Notes under the pieces: model-generated
What the model saw: the letters and a program-made list of their open reading frames with translations, nothing else
Databases searched by the model: none
Told to the model about the DNA's origin: nothing
Program-made: the position numbers and the translations under genes
Origin: Ktedonobacter sp. SOSP1-85
GTDB lineage: Bacteria; Chloroflexota; Ktedonobacteria; Ktedonobacterales; Ktedonobacteraceae
DNA length: 64,000 nt
Direction: 5' to 3'
NCBI RefSeq assembly: GCF_016587415.1
Contig: NZ_BNJI01000001.1
Span: forward strand, 1,775,501-1,839,500
Shown: in pieces, positions 44,255 to 51,951 of the stretch
How positions within the stretch are numbered: the stretch's first letter is position 1
Layout: every line of letters starts with the position of its first letter

Positions 44255-45421
44255 TCAGGAGGCTTGCGCTTCCTGAAGGCTCCGTCCGAGCCAAAGAGCT
44301 TTGATGTTTCTGGCAGCATTGTGGTCACGATCCAACTCACAGCCACATTCGCAAGAGTGCCACCTCTCAGAAAGCGTCTTCTTGCGAACCATCCCACAAC
44401 CGCTACACACTTGGCTGGTGTATCTTGGGTCAACCAACACGACCTGTACCGTACCAGCGTTCTCAGCTTTGTACTGACAGAAGGCGATGAATTGACTCCA
44501 ACCAGCATCCAATATACTTTTATTCAAGCCAGATTTCGCACTGGCCCCATTAGGAAGATACTTGCCTGTCTCTTCATCTTGTTTGGACTTTGCCCGTCTG
44601 GAGAGATTGGCAGGCGCGATATCCTCAAACACGATGGTTTCATAGGTGTTCACCAGACGCCGTGACCACTGGTGCAAGTAGTCATTGCGCTGATTGCGTG
44701 TCTTCCTGTGAAGCTTCGCCACGCGCTGTACGGCCTTCTTCCGTCTCTTGGACCCTCGTTTCTTTCTCTCAAGAGCCTGCTGTGCTTTGGCAAGCTTCTT
44801 CTCTACACGTCGATAGTGTTTGGGGTTTTCAATCACGTCACCAGTGGAGAGGGTTGCTAGCTTGGAAACACCCAGATCAATGCCCACTGCCTCATCGGTG
44901 TAAGGCGTGCGTGGCATCGCCTCCACTTCACAGGCTAAGCAGGCGTACCAGCAATGTCCCTCCCTCTTGATGGAGCAGGTTTTGATGGTCCCTAGCACCT
45001 TGCAATGCAGTTTGATCTTCACATGCCCTATCTTGGACAAGGCTAGACGCCCGTTCTCGATGGAAAAGCCTGCTTGTGGATAGGTGAAGCTATCATAGCG
45101 GTTTCTGCTCTGAAACCTGGGGTAGCCCGGTGTCTTGCCTTCCTTCACACGGCGAAAGAAGGCTTTAAACGCTCCCTCCACTCGCTTAAGCGTATCCTGC
45201 AAGACTTGAGAGTGGATGTCCTTGTACTCTTCCCTGATCTCCTTGATTTCAGGAAGTTGGTTGGCTTGCGCGTTGTAGGTGGTGCCTTTGCCTGTATATT
45301 TGTACATCTCACGTCGCTCTTGCAAAGCGGCATTGTACAACTCGCAACATCTGGCAAGTGTCCACTCCAACTTCTCAGCTTGCGCTTTGGTGGGATAGAG
45401 GCAATATTTAAAGGTTTTCAT
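44255..45421 (-). CDS. tnpB: TnpB-type RNA-guided nuclease / IS200-IS605 OrfB (no. 2)
   Basis: A full-length TnpB of 388 residues from ATG 45421 (or 390 from GTG 45427). RuvC residues are intact: Asp in VGIDLGVSKLATL, Glu in IVFEDIAPANLS and Asp in LDRDHNAARNIKA. The zinc finger CSGCG...CECG lies between, and the N-terminal part is the usual MKTFKYCLYPTKAQAEKLEW. It is expected to be a functional omega-RNA-guided nuclease. It overlaps by 14 bases the end of a small ribbon-helix-helix gene on the same strand. No tnpA in the window. Confidence 0.92.
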   Translation of the reverse strand: MKTFKYCLYPTKAQAEKLEWTLARCCELYNAALQERREMYKYTGKGTTYNAQANQLPEIKEIREEYKDIHSQVLQDTLKRVEGAFKAFFRRVKEGKTPGYPRFQSRNRYDSFTYPQAGFSIENGRLALSKIGHVKIKLHCKVLGTIKTCSIKREGHCWYACLACEVEAMPRTPYTDEAVGIDLGVSKLATLSTGDVIENPKHYRRVEKKLAKAQQALERKKRGSKRRKKAVQRVAKLHRKTRNQRNDYLHQWSRRLVNTYETIVFEDIAPANLSRRAKSKQDEETGKYLPNGASAKSGLNKSILDAGWSQFIAFCQYKAENAGTVQVVLVDPRYTSQVCSGCGMVRKKTLSERWHSCECGCELDRDHNAARNIKALWLGRSLQEAQAS

Positions 45422-45572
45422 TCCCACGCTTCACACCCTCCCATTCAGCAAGTCTTCTCAGTGCAATCTCGATGACAGCACTTTCACTAATTCCTAATTT
45501 CTCTGCGAGCAACTTACGCAATCGCTTGCCTTCGTCACTCAGACGGATACTCGTTGGTGTTTTGTCTTTCAT
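45408..45572 (-). CDS. Small ribbon-helix-helix protein coupled to tnpB
   Basis: A 54-residue protein starting MKDKTPTSIRLSDEGKRLRK and ending in a helix LAEWEGVKRG. The beta strand with S/T-x-R-L, then two helices around KLGISESAVIEIALRRL, is the MetJ/Arc/CopG ribbon-helix-helix pattern. It was found by direct translation, being shorter than most gene callers accept. Its last codons overlap the tnpB start in another frame, so the two are translationally coupled. RHH proteins dimerise on DNA operators. It may repress the element or act as a TnpB partner (inference). Confidence 0.7.
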   Translation of the reverse strand: MKDKTPTSIRLSDEGKRLRKLLAEKLGISESAVIEIALRRLAEWEGVKRGNENL

Positions 45573-45660
45573 GTATTACATTGTAGCATATATTGAGCTA
45601 CGTGGTAAGGGGATATCCACCACCCTATCCACCACAAAAGGAACGTCCCTTATATCCCTA

Positions 45661-45911
45661 GGGCTAAAGCCTTACACTTACACACAAGTTTGAACGTTTG
45701 TAGAAGATCCGCATGAGCATGCGAGAGAAAGACGCCAGGAAAAACGCGTAATGATGCGCAATGATGTGCTTCAAGCTTGGCGAGACACGCGGCTTCTTCT
45801 GAGAGAAGCGGGCCACTTCTCGTGTGGGAAAAACGAGGCTTGTGCAGCGCATCGCCTCCACGTTTTTTCTCCAGATCCAATAGTTGTGTGTAAGTGTAAG
45901 GGCTAAAGCCC
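45661..45911. repeat. MITE-like element with 27-bp inverted ends
   Basis: GGGCTAAAGCCTTACACTTA followed by CACACAA (45661-45687) is repeated inversely at 45884-45911 (TTGTGTGTAAGTGTAAGGGC then TAAAGCCC), with a one-base indel. The 251-base unit has no credible gene. Its GGGCTAAAGCCC tip also occurs at both ends of the third TnpB element (49302 and 51059), so it may be a non-autonomous relative. Confidence 0.55.
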
Positions 45912-45948
45912 AGGGTTTTACGGGCCGACTTGATAAATATCCTTCTTT

Positions 45949-46006
45949 ATCACCCACCCTGAATCACCCACTTGAATCACCCACCTGGATGAGTCTGACT
46001 CACCCA
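45949..46006 (+). promoter_or_regulatory. Direct repeats ATCACCCAC upstream of a small gene
   Basis: ATCACCCAC occurs at 45949, 45963 and 45976, with a degenerate CTCACCCA at 45999. TATACT at 46016-46021 follows. The array is about 60 bases before the next gene and looks like a cooperative regulator site. Confidence 0.45.
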
Positions 46007-46064
46007 GATCTTCTCTATACTCTTCTTATGAAATGAAAGAGATGGAACGGAGGATACACGCGAG

Positions 46065-46334
46065 ATGCATTGCCACATCTATGTGAAAGGGCACCTGGAC
46101 CCGTCCTGGCAAGAATGGCTGGGAGGATTAACCATTCTCCATGATGATGCCACGGGAACGACTCTGCTCACGGGCACGCTCCTCGATCAGGCGGCGCTGC
46201 ATGGAGTGCTGGGAACGCTGCGCCGCTTGAATCTGAGCCTTCTTTCCCTGGAAACGGATGAAATACCCCAGGCTGAGGAGTCGCCCTTTTCTTCGCTTGA
46301 CTTTGTCCATCTTGAGGAAAAGAAACAGACATGA
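46065..46334 (+). CDS. Small conserved-looking protein of unknown function
   Basis: An 89-residue acidic protein, MHCHIYVKGHLDPSWQEWLG then GLTILHDDATGTTLLTGTL, with LDQAALHGVLGTLRRLNLSL later. The pattern (GHLDPSW.EWL.GL ... L.G.L.DQAALHGVL..LR.L.L.L) resembles small proteins I associate with Ktedonobacteria and actinomycetes, with no known role. ATG 46065 follows GGAGG at somewhat long spacing. The repeated ATCACCCAC sites and a TATACT box lie directly upstream. No enzymatic or DNA-binding motif is visible. Confidence 0.7.
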   Translation: MHCHIYVKGHLDPSWQEWLGGLTILHDDATGTTLLTGTLLDQAALHGVLGTLRRLNLSLLSLETDEIPQAEESPFSSLDFVHLEEKKQT

Positions 46335-46453
46335 AAGCCTCTTGAGAGCAAAGCAAAGCTGACCAAAGCCATATCTTGTCATTTTCACCAGGGAGGTCAC
46401 AGAAGAACGGGGATTCGGTTTGTTCAACAAAGTATCATCATCAGAATAATACC

Positions 46454-46482
46454 TTGACAATCATAGTACTGTGGTGTATACT
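46454..46482 (+). promoter_or_regulatory. Promoter of the PadR-ABC operon
   Basis: TTGACA (46454-46459), 17-base spacer and TATACT (46477-46482). The spacer and -10 contain AGTACT..GTATACT, a rough dyad of the kind bound by PadR proteins, suggesting autorepression. Confidence 0.65.
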
Positions 46483-46501
46483 CCAAACACGAGGTGATGA
46501 T

Positions 46502-46831
46502 ATGAGTGAAAACAAACTGACTTCCGACCTGCTACGCGGACATACCGATACGATGATTTTACGGCTCTTATCGGAAGCTGACCGCTACGGCTACGAGATT
46601 GTCAAGCTGATCGCTGAGCGCTCGGGTGGGGAATATGAATTAAAAGAAGCCACCATGTACTCCAGCGTTCGGCGCCTTGAGAGCGACGGGGATATCGAAT
46701 GGTACTGGGGCGATGAATCTCAGGGCGGAAGAAGAAAATACTTCCGGATTACGGAAAAAGGGAAAGCAACCTACGATCGCAACAAACACAACTGGGAGTA
46801 CGCGAAGCGCGTGCTAGAGAACTTATTGTAA
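46502..46831 (+). CDS. PadR-family transcriptional regulator
   Basis: A 109-residue PadR regulator with a winged helix: LLRGHTDTMILRLLSEADRY, then GYEIVKLIAERSG and the wing GGRRKYFRITEKG. ATG 46502 follows GAGGTGAT. The frame opens earlier at 46376, but that part covers the promoter. It is the first gene of a four-gene operon with a pentapeptide-repeat protein and an ABC-2 exporter. PadR proteins commonly repress such exporters until a toxic ligand binds. The ligand is unknown. Confidence 0.9.
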   Translation: MSENKLTSDLLRGHTDTMILRLLSEADRYGYEIVKLIAERSGGEYELKEATMYSSVRRLESDGDIEWYWGDESQGGRRKYFRITEKGKATYDRNKHNWEYAKRVLENLL

Positions 46832-46846
46832 AAGAAAGGTATTGAT

Positions 46847-47710
46847 ATGAACGATAAATTGACCAACTATGTCAACGGCGTGTTTGCTCCCTACGATGAG
46901 GTCAAAAGCGCGACCGAATTGAAGGCTGATCTGCTCTCCGATTTGCAGGAGCGCTTCCGTGAGCTCAAAGCCGAGGGCAAGGATGATGACACAGCCTTCG
47001 ACATAACCATTGAGAGTATCGGCAATATTGAGCAAACTGTCCAGGAGGTCGCCAACCTCTCCCACTCCCTGGAGCGGCAGGTGGCCGTCAACTTGAGTGC
47101 GAGCCATCTCCCACAGAGCGACTTCGCGGGCGTGGTTGCGCATAAAAGCAACTTTAAAGGCAGCGCGTTGCATGGCTCTGACTTTACGGGCGCGGACCTC
47201 ACCGGGAGCTCGTTTCGGGGTAGTGACGTCCGTGAAGCCAATTTCACGCGCGCTAATCTGACCGATTGCGACTTCTCTGTCCTTGACCTTGTGTATGCGA
47301 ACTTCAGCGAAGCCATCCTGGTACGCACCAACTTCAGCAAGTCGGGGCTGGTCGGAGCGAAATTCATCGGCATCAAGCTGACTGATGTCAATTTTACGAA
47401 GACTGACCTGCGCAAAACGACTTTTGAACGCTGTACCTTTCTCGGCGTGAACTTTGCCTCTTCCGACCTGACCGGACAGCGACTTGATGGGCAGACCTTT
47501 ATCGGTGTCACGTTTGACCTGCCTGCACTGAGGGATGTTTCGTTTCAGGGCGCGACCCTCAAAAATGTCTCTTTCCGCCAGACGGGCATCTGGTCTCTGA
47601 AGCGTGCCATCCAATCCATTCGCTTTGACGGCGCGATGATGGATAAATTAACGTATGCCGCCCTCAAAGGCTTAATGGCTGATGTCTCGAAGGTGACTGT
47701 TCTCTCATAA
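46847..47710 (+). CDS. Pentapeptide-repeat protein with N-terminal permease-prefix-like helical domain
   Basis: A 287-residue protein in two parts. Residues 1-80 form a helical region (VKSATELKADLLSDLQERFR, AFDITIESIGNIEQTVQEVA) like the DUF1700/permease-prefix domain that often follows PadR genes. Residues 95-260 are pentapeptide repeats of the A(D/N)Lxx/F type (DFTGADLTGSSFRGSDVREA and NFTRANLTDCDF), predicting a right-handed quadrilateral beta-helix. Some such helices mimic DNA and protect gyrase. The operon position between PadR and an ABC exporter suggests drug resistance or sensing, but this is inference. The start follows the PadR stop by 15 bases. Confidence 0.8.
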   Translation: MNDKLTNYVNGVFAPYDEVKSATELKADLLSDLQERFRELKAEGKDDDTAFDITIESIGNIEQTVQEVANLSHSLERQVAVNLSASHLPQSDFAGVVAHKSNFKGSALHGSDFTGADLTGSSFRGSDVREANFTRANLTDCDFSVLDLVYANFSEAILVRTNFSKSGLVGAKFIGIKLTDVNFTKTDLRKTTFERCTFLGVNFASSDLTGQRLDGQTFIGVTFDLPALRDVSFQGATLKNVSFRQTGIWSLKRAIQSIRFDGAMMDKLTYAALKGLMADVSKVTVLS

Positions 47711-47720
47711 GGAATTTTTT

Positions 47721-48482
47721 ATGCACAACATTGCCATTCAGGTCAACGACCTGCACAAATCATACAAGAATCTCGATGTCTTACAAGGCGTGAATTTCAC
47801 CGTGGAGCAGGGCAGCATTTTTGCCCTGCTCGGCTCCAACGGCGCGGGCAAGACCACGCTGATCAAAATTCTGACCACGCTACTCAAACAGGATAGCGGA
47901 GCGGCCATCGTCAACGGCTTTGATGTGGCGTCAAAACCAGCCCACGTGCGGCAATCACTCAGTCTGACCGGGCAATTCGCCGCCGTGGATGAGATATTGA
48001 CTGGGCGAGAAAATCTGATTATGGTCGCCAGGCTCCGCCACCTCAAACAGCCACACCAGGTGGCCAACGAGTTGCTGACCCGTTTCGGGTTAACCGATGC
48101 CGCCAACCGCAAGGCGTCGACGTATTCAGGCGGGATGCGCCGCAGGCTTGATCTCGCGATGAGTCTGGTGGGAACCCCACCGATCCTGTTTCTCGACGAG
48201 CCGAGCACCGGGCTTGACCCCGAGGCGCGCATCGAGGTCTGGAGCGTGGTGAAAGGACTTGCGGATGACGGCATGACCGTCTTATTAACCACCCAGTACC
48301 TGGAAGAGGCGGAACAGCTTGCTGATCGCATTGCCATTCTCCATGAGGGCAAGATTATCGCCAGCGGCACGCTCACGGAGCTCAAAAAGCTGTTTCCACC
48401 GGCTGAAGTGGAGTATGTGGAAAAACAACCGACCTTGGAAGAGATATTCCTAGCCATCATTGGCAAGAAGGAGGGAAAGTAA
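47721..48482 (+). CDS. ABC transporter ATP-binding protein (DrrA/CcmA-like)
   Basis: A 253-residue nucleotide-binding subunit of an ABC-2 exporter. Walker A GSNGAGKTTLIK is near residue 40, signature TYSGGMRRRLDLAMSL near 135, Walker B ILFLDEPSTGLDP follows, and the H-loop region is TTQYLEEAEQLADR. The C-terminal EKQPTLEEIFLAI is the usual DrrA-type tail. It lies 10 bases after the pentapeptide gene, and its stop is directly followed by the GTG start of the permease, so the two are coupled. The family exports hydrophobic drugs or lipids. The specific cargo is unknown. Confidence 0.93.
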   Translation: MHNIAIQVNDLHKSYKNLDVLQGVNFTVEQGSIFALLGSNGAGKTTLIKILTTLLKQDSGAAIVNGFDVASKPAHVRQSLSLTGQFAAVDEILTGRENLIMVARLRHLKQPHQVANELLTRFGLTDAANRKASTYSGGMRRRLDLAMSLVGTPPILFLDEPSTGLDPEARIEVWSVVKGLADDGMTVLLTTQYLEEAEQLADRIAILHEGKIIASGTLTELKKLFPPAEVEYVEKQPTLEEIFLAIIGKKEGK

Positions 48483-49268
48483 GTGGCAACGATCCAGAAG
48501 CAGGAAGCGATCCAGAAATACTTTTTCAGCGATATGAGCGTGATGCTTGGTCGTTCCATGCGCCATATCTTCCGCAGTGTGGACACCATCTTTACCGTCA
48601 CGATCACGCCTATTGCGATGATGTTGCTATTCGTGTATGTGTTCGGCGGCGCCATTCAAACCGGGACCGACAATTATGTCAATTACTTAGTCCCTGGGAT
48701 CTTACTGATTGCGATTGCGAGCGGGGTCTCCTATACCGCGTATCGGTTGTTTACCGATGTGCAGAAGGGGATCATTGAGCGCTTTCGCTCCATGCCGATA
48801 GCTCCATCTACCATGCTGTGGGGACATGTCCTGACCTCGATGGTCTCCAACGCGCTTTCGGTGGTGGTCATCATGCTGGTCGCGTTGTTGATGGGCTTTC
48901 GTTCGTCGGCGGGCATCCTGTCCTGGCTTGCCGTCGCTGGCATCCTCGCGTTGTTTACGCTGGCGTTAACCTGGGTGGCGGTGATTCCTGGACTGACTGC
49001 CAAATCGATCGACGGGGCAACAGCTTTTTCGTATCCGCTGATCTTCCTGCCCTTTATCAGCTCGGCGTTTGTGCCAACCAAGTCGATGCCGTTTGTAGTC
49101 AGAGTCTTTGCCGAAAACCAGCCAGTGACGGCGATCGTGGAAACCATCCGTGATTTACTGTCTGGACAGCCAGTCTCTAATAATATATGGGTCGCGCTTG
49201 CTTGGTGCGTCGGCATTCTAGTGGTGGCCTACATCTTTGCGATGAGGGCCTATACAAAGCGCGTGTAA
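48483..49268 (+). CDS. ABC-2 type permease (DrrB-like)
   Basis: A 261-residue integral membrane subunit starting at GTG 48483, immediately after the ATPase stop. About six transmembrane segments are visible: FTVTITPIAMMLLFVYVFGG, YLVPGILLIAIASGVSYTAY, NALSVVVIMLVALLMGF, WLAVAGILALFTLALTWVAV, FSYPLIFLPFISSAFVP and WVALAWCVGILVVAYIFAM. The ENQPVTAIVETIRDLLSG segment is conserved in DrrB-type permeases. With the preceding gene it makes a simple two-subunit exporter, the output of the PadR-controlled operon. Confidence 0.9.
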   Translation: MATIQKQEAIQKYFFSDMSVMLGRSMRHIFRSVDTIFTVTITPIAMMLLFVYVFGGAIQTGTDNYVNYLVPGILLIAIASGVSYTAYRLFTDVQKGIIERFRSMPIAPSTMLWGHVLTSMVSNALSVVVIMLVALLMGFRSSAGILSWLAVAGILALFTLALTWVAVIPGLTAKSIDGATAFSYPLIFLPFISSAFVPTKSMPFVVRVFAENQPVTAIVETIRDLLSGQPVSNNIWVALAWCVGILVVAYIFAMRAYTKRV

Positions 49269-49301
49269 ACATGGCCTATAGCATCCCTGTGACACTCCGC
49301 A

Positions 49302-51070
49302 TCGGCTAAAGCCGAGCAGCATCTGACACTGTACCGTAGTCGGGTTCGTGAGACAGGTGGCGTGGCCACTACTCAAAGTGAACCCGTAGTTGGGACGCAA
49401 TATCTGGGAGAGGCGCGCCCATCCGGCGCCTTCTCCCCTGGGCGGTGCCATCCCCGTTGGCATGATCTCCACGCCTGGCCGCAGGGAGAGACGGTCCCAT
49501 CTGGCGTTTGGCATCCTGGGAGATCCCAACACCTGAGTCTTTCGACTCCCTCTTCGCACGTTGCGAACGAGCATGAGGCTTTTCCTTCAAAGGTTCTTGC
49601 GTACGTTCGATCAAGCGCTGTCCGATTCTCAAACTGGCATTTCTGTCGGCATGATCGCGCATCTAGCACTGTGGGCAGAGACAGAGCGCGGCGCCGGAGG
49701 TGTAGCCTTCCACAGGCTGTCCCTGGTTATAGCGAATGACAGCCGCGTGACAGCGATGGCATTCTCTGCTCGTATTGCGCGGATTCACACGGCAGGTGAT
49801 GATGCCGCCTGCATGCCAGGCTTTGTACTTTGCGTAGCGGACAATGCGCCCTTTCATCCAGTAGGCGCGTTTGGTATTGCTCCGGCGCGAATACGTGCCC
49901 TGCTCCGGTTGCAGGTTGCCCAGATGTTCAAAAACCAGGATGCTCGCCTTGTGCTCGCTCGCGAACTGCACAATGCGAGCGCTCACCAGGTGCGCGATCT
50001 GTTCGTCTACGTGCCTGATTTTGGCCCAGAGGTCGGCATTGTCCTGTTCGTTCTCGGCAATGATGCCAGTCTGTGATCGGTTGCGCGCAATGCGTCCAAG
50101 CAGTTTCTTCCTACAGCCCGATACCGCTGTGCCATTCCCGATGAAGGAAGTAGCCAGGATGGTGCCGTCAACTGTCTGGACGCTGCACACAGCGAGATGC
50201 TTGTCGAGATTGAGATCCACCGCGCAGAGACGTGTCTGGGTGGTGGTGAGTTGCGCTCCGCTCTTTGTGGGAGCCTCGAATATCTTCTCAATGGGAGTAT
50301 GTAACCACCAGCGATCTCCCTTGCTAACAAGCTGTGGACTGCCTATCGCGTACCCATCGGGGAGATCGCGACCGAGGAGGTGGACTTTGAGCCAGGACCA
50401 GCACGAGCCGGTCCAGACTTTGAGCACGATACCATGCCTATGACGCTCACGCCAAAGGCTTGCGTAGAAGGGAACTGACTTGTTCCATGATCGGGGTGGG
50501 ACCGGTGGCCGCTCCCGAAACGGCCTCTTCTTGCGCTTTTTCGTTTGTTTGGCTTCGTGTTTCTCCTTACGTGCTCGCCATGTTTTGAGGGAAGAAGAAA
50601 ATGCGCGGGCCGAACCAAGGGCCGCATTGATGGCGGCACGTCTGAACATCGCCGGGATATCTGGCGCGAGATCGGTGAGCGGTATCACCGGATGGGGGCT
50701 AGACTCCGTTGCATGGGTGAGTTTCTCCAAGGCGGTGAGGGCCCGCTTGTTTTTGAGTGAAAGGAGACCCTCGTGCGCCTGAATACAGTCGAAATAAAAA
50801 GCGACGACACGATTGAAGAGGGCCTGATTTGCCGCGAAGTAGTCGGCATACTGCGGCGGATACTTCAAACGTTGTCTGATGGTTTTTGTGGCCTTCGCCA
50901 TTTCAGTCTCTCTTCTCACAAAAATATATGTGTCGCTTCTAAAGTATACTCCACTTATTTAAAGCCGTCAAACATATGTTCTAGAGAGTGCTCTGTTTGA
51001 CAAGGGCTCAAGCCCAATAACACGCCTCACCACGGTCTAAAGAACCGTGGCTTGCGGCGGGCTAAAGCCC
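49302..51070 (-). mobile_element. IS200/IS605-like element around tnpB no. 3
   Basis: The TnpB gene is bracketed by related palindromes: TCGGCTAAAGCCGA (49302-49315) and GGGCTAAAGCCC (51059-51070). An extra hairpin, CCACGG..CCGTGG, lies at 51031-51050. IS200/IS605 elements end in subterminal hairpins rather than classic inverted repeats. The boundaries are estimates. The right end cuts into an acetyltransferase gene. Confidence 0.5.
49369..50901 (-). pseudogene. tnpB: TnpB-type nuclease (no. 3) with in-frame TAG before the last catalytic Asp
   Basis: Divergent TnpB from ATG 50901. RuvC Asp is in AVDLNLDKHLAVC and Glu in LVFEHLGNLQPEQG. The zinc ribbon is CHRCH...LCLCPQC. TAG at 49663-49665 follows CPQC directly; the same frame continues MRDHADRNASLRIGQRLIER, which holds the last RuvC Asp, and runs to 49369. 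Thus the first product (412 residues) lacks one catalytic residue. Read through, it would be about 510 residues. A CAG to TAG change would explain it. Suppression or a decayed gene are both possible. The lineage differs from the other two TnpBs. Confidence 0.75.
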
Positions 51071-51073
51071 TAT

Positions 51074-51730
51074 CCTGTCGTTGCCTGTCTGCTACAATTT
51101 GCAGAGGAACGAGCATGGGCCTTGATCGAAGCTTCTCTAGAGACACCTCGCACACTCTACACCTGGAGCTTTACGCGTGATATGTCCAACCTACTCGCGC
51201 AAGAGGGCTTCAAGGTCGAGTCCAGTGATTACCGCATGCGTATCCTATTTGAGGAACCACCCACGGCTCCCCGTCCTATCGAGGCTGTCACCATTCGCCC
51301 TTTCATTCCAGGCCAGGAGGAGCAAGCCATCTATAATGTCATCGCGGAGACCTTTCCCGATATCGACGGTGAGCCATATCGCCTCTATGAAGACTGGTAC
51401 GAGGGTATGTTCGAGAAGAACTCCAGCGCCGACCCATCCATGTTCTATGTGGCTATCGCCGACGGAGAAGTGGTTGGCGTCACGCTCTGCCGCATCTATC
51501 CCCAGGAGCATAGTGGGCACATCTCGCAGGTCGGCGTGCGCCGCTCATGGCGCACGCGTGGCATCGCCCTCGCCCTGCTCACCACAGCCTTCAACGGGTA
51601 TTATCGCCGTGGAGTCCGCGAGGTCCTGCTCGACATGGACTCCACCAACTAGACCGGCGCCTGAAAGCTCTACCATCGTGCTGGCATGCATGCCCGCTCT
51701 CAATTAGACTATATGACAAAAGAACTGTAA
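51074..51730 (+). pseudogene. GNAT acetyltransferase gene, N-terminally cut and nonsense-mutated
   Basis: The reading frame starts abruptly at the palindrome of the TnpB element. It encodes an N-truncated GNAT pair: an incomplete first domain, then VTIRPFIPGQEEQAIYNVI, YVAIADGEVVGVTLCR and the acetyl-CoA motif QVGVRRSWRTRGIALALL. TAG at 51650 and TGA at 51662 interrupt DSTN-TGA-KLYHRAGM, and the frame is otherwise kept to the true-looking end at 51730. Restoring Gln and Trp gives the normal family end (STN.TGA..LY.RAGM). Clearly dead by truncation. Confidence 0.7.
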
Positions 51731-51740
51731 CTAGTATGTG

Positions 51741-51785
51741 GTGTAGTGCATCCTGGCTGGCTTTGGAAACCAGGGCGCACTACAC
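51741..51785. terminator. Hairpin after the GNAT pseudogene
   Basis: GTGTAGTGC.TCCTGG and CCAGGG.GCACTACAC pair with small mismatches about 10 bases after the old stop codon. This was probably its transcription terminator. Confidence 0.55.
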
Positions 51786-51951
51786 TATACAAAGACTATG
51801 ACTATAGGCACGAATTTAACCAGCCCCTTATATCCCGACACATATTGACACAAAATAGGTCATATGCCCCATCTATTCTTACCTCTTTAACCCTACAATA
51901 AGTACATGTAGTCTATATAAAGCTTTCTCTATCTATAGGAGCAATATTATT

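Noticed and set aside
46823..47614. A 263-codon minus-strand frame
   Set aside because: Antisense to the pentapeptide-repeat gene; the regular five-codon repeat keeps the opposite strand open.
47738..48655. A 305-codon minus-strand frame
   Set aside because: Antisense to the ABC ATPase and permease genes, which carry all expected motifs.
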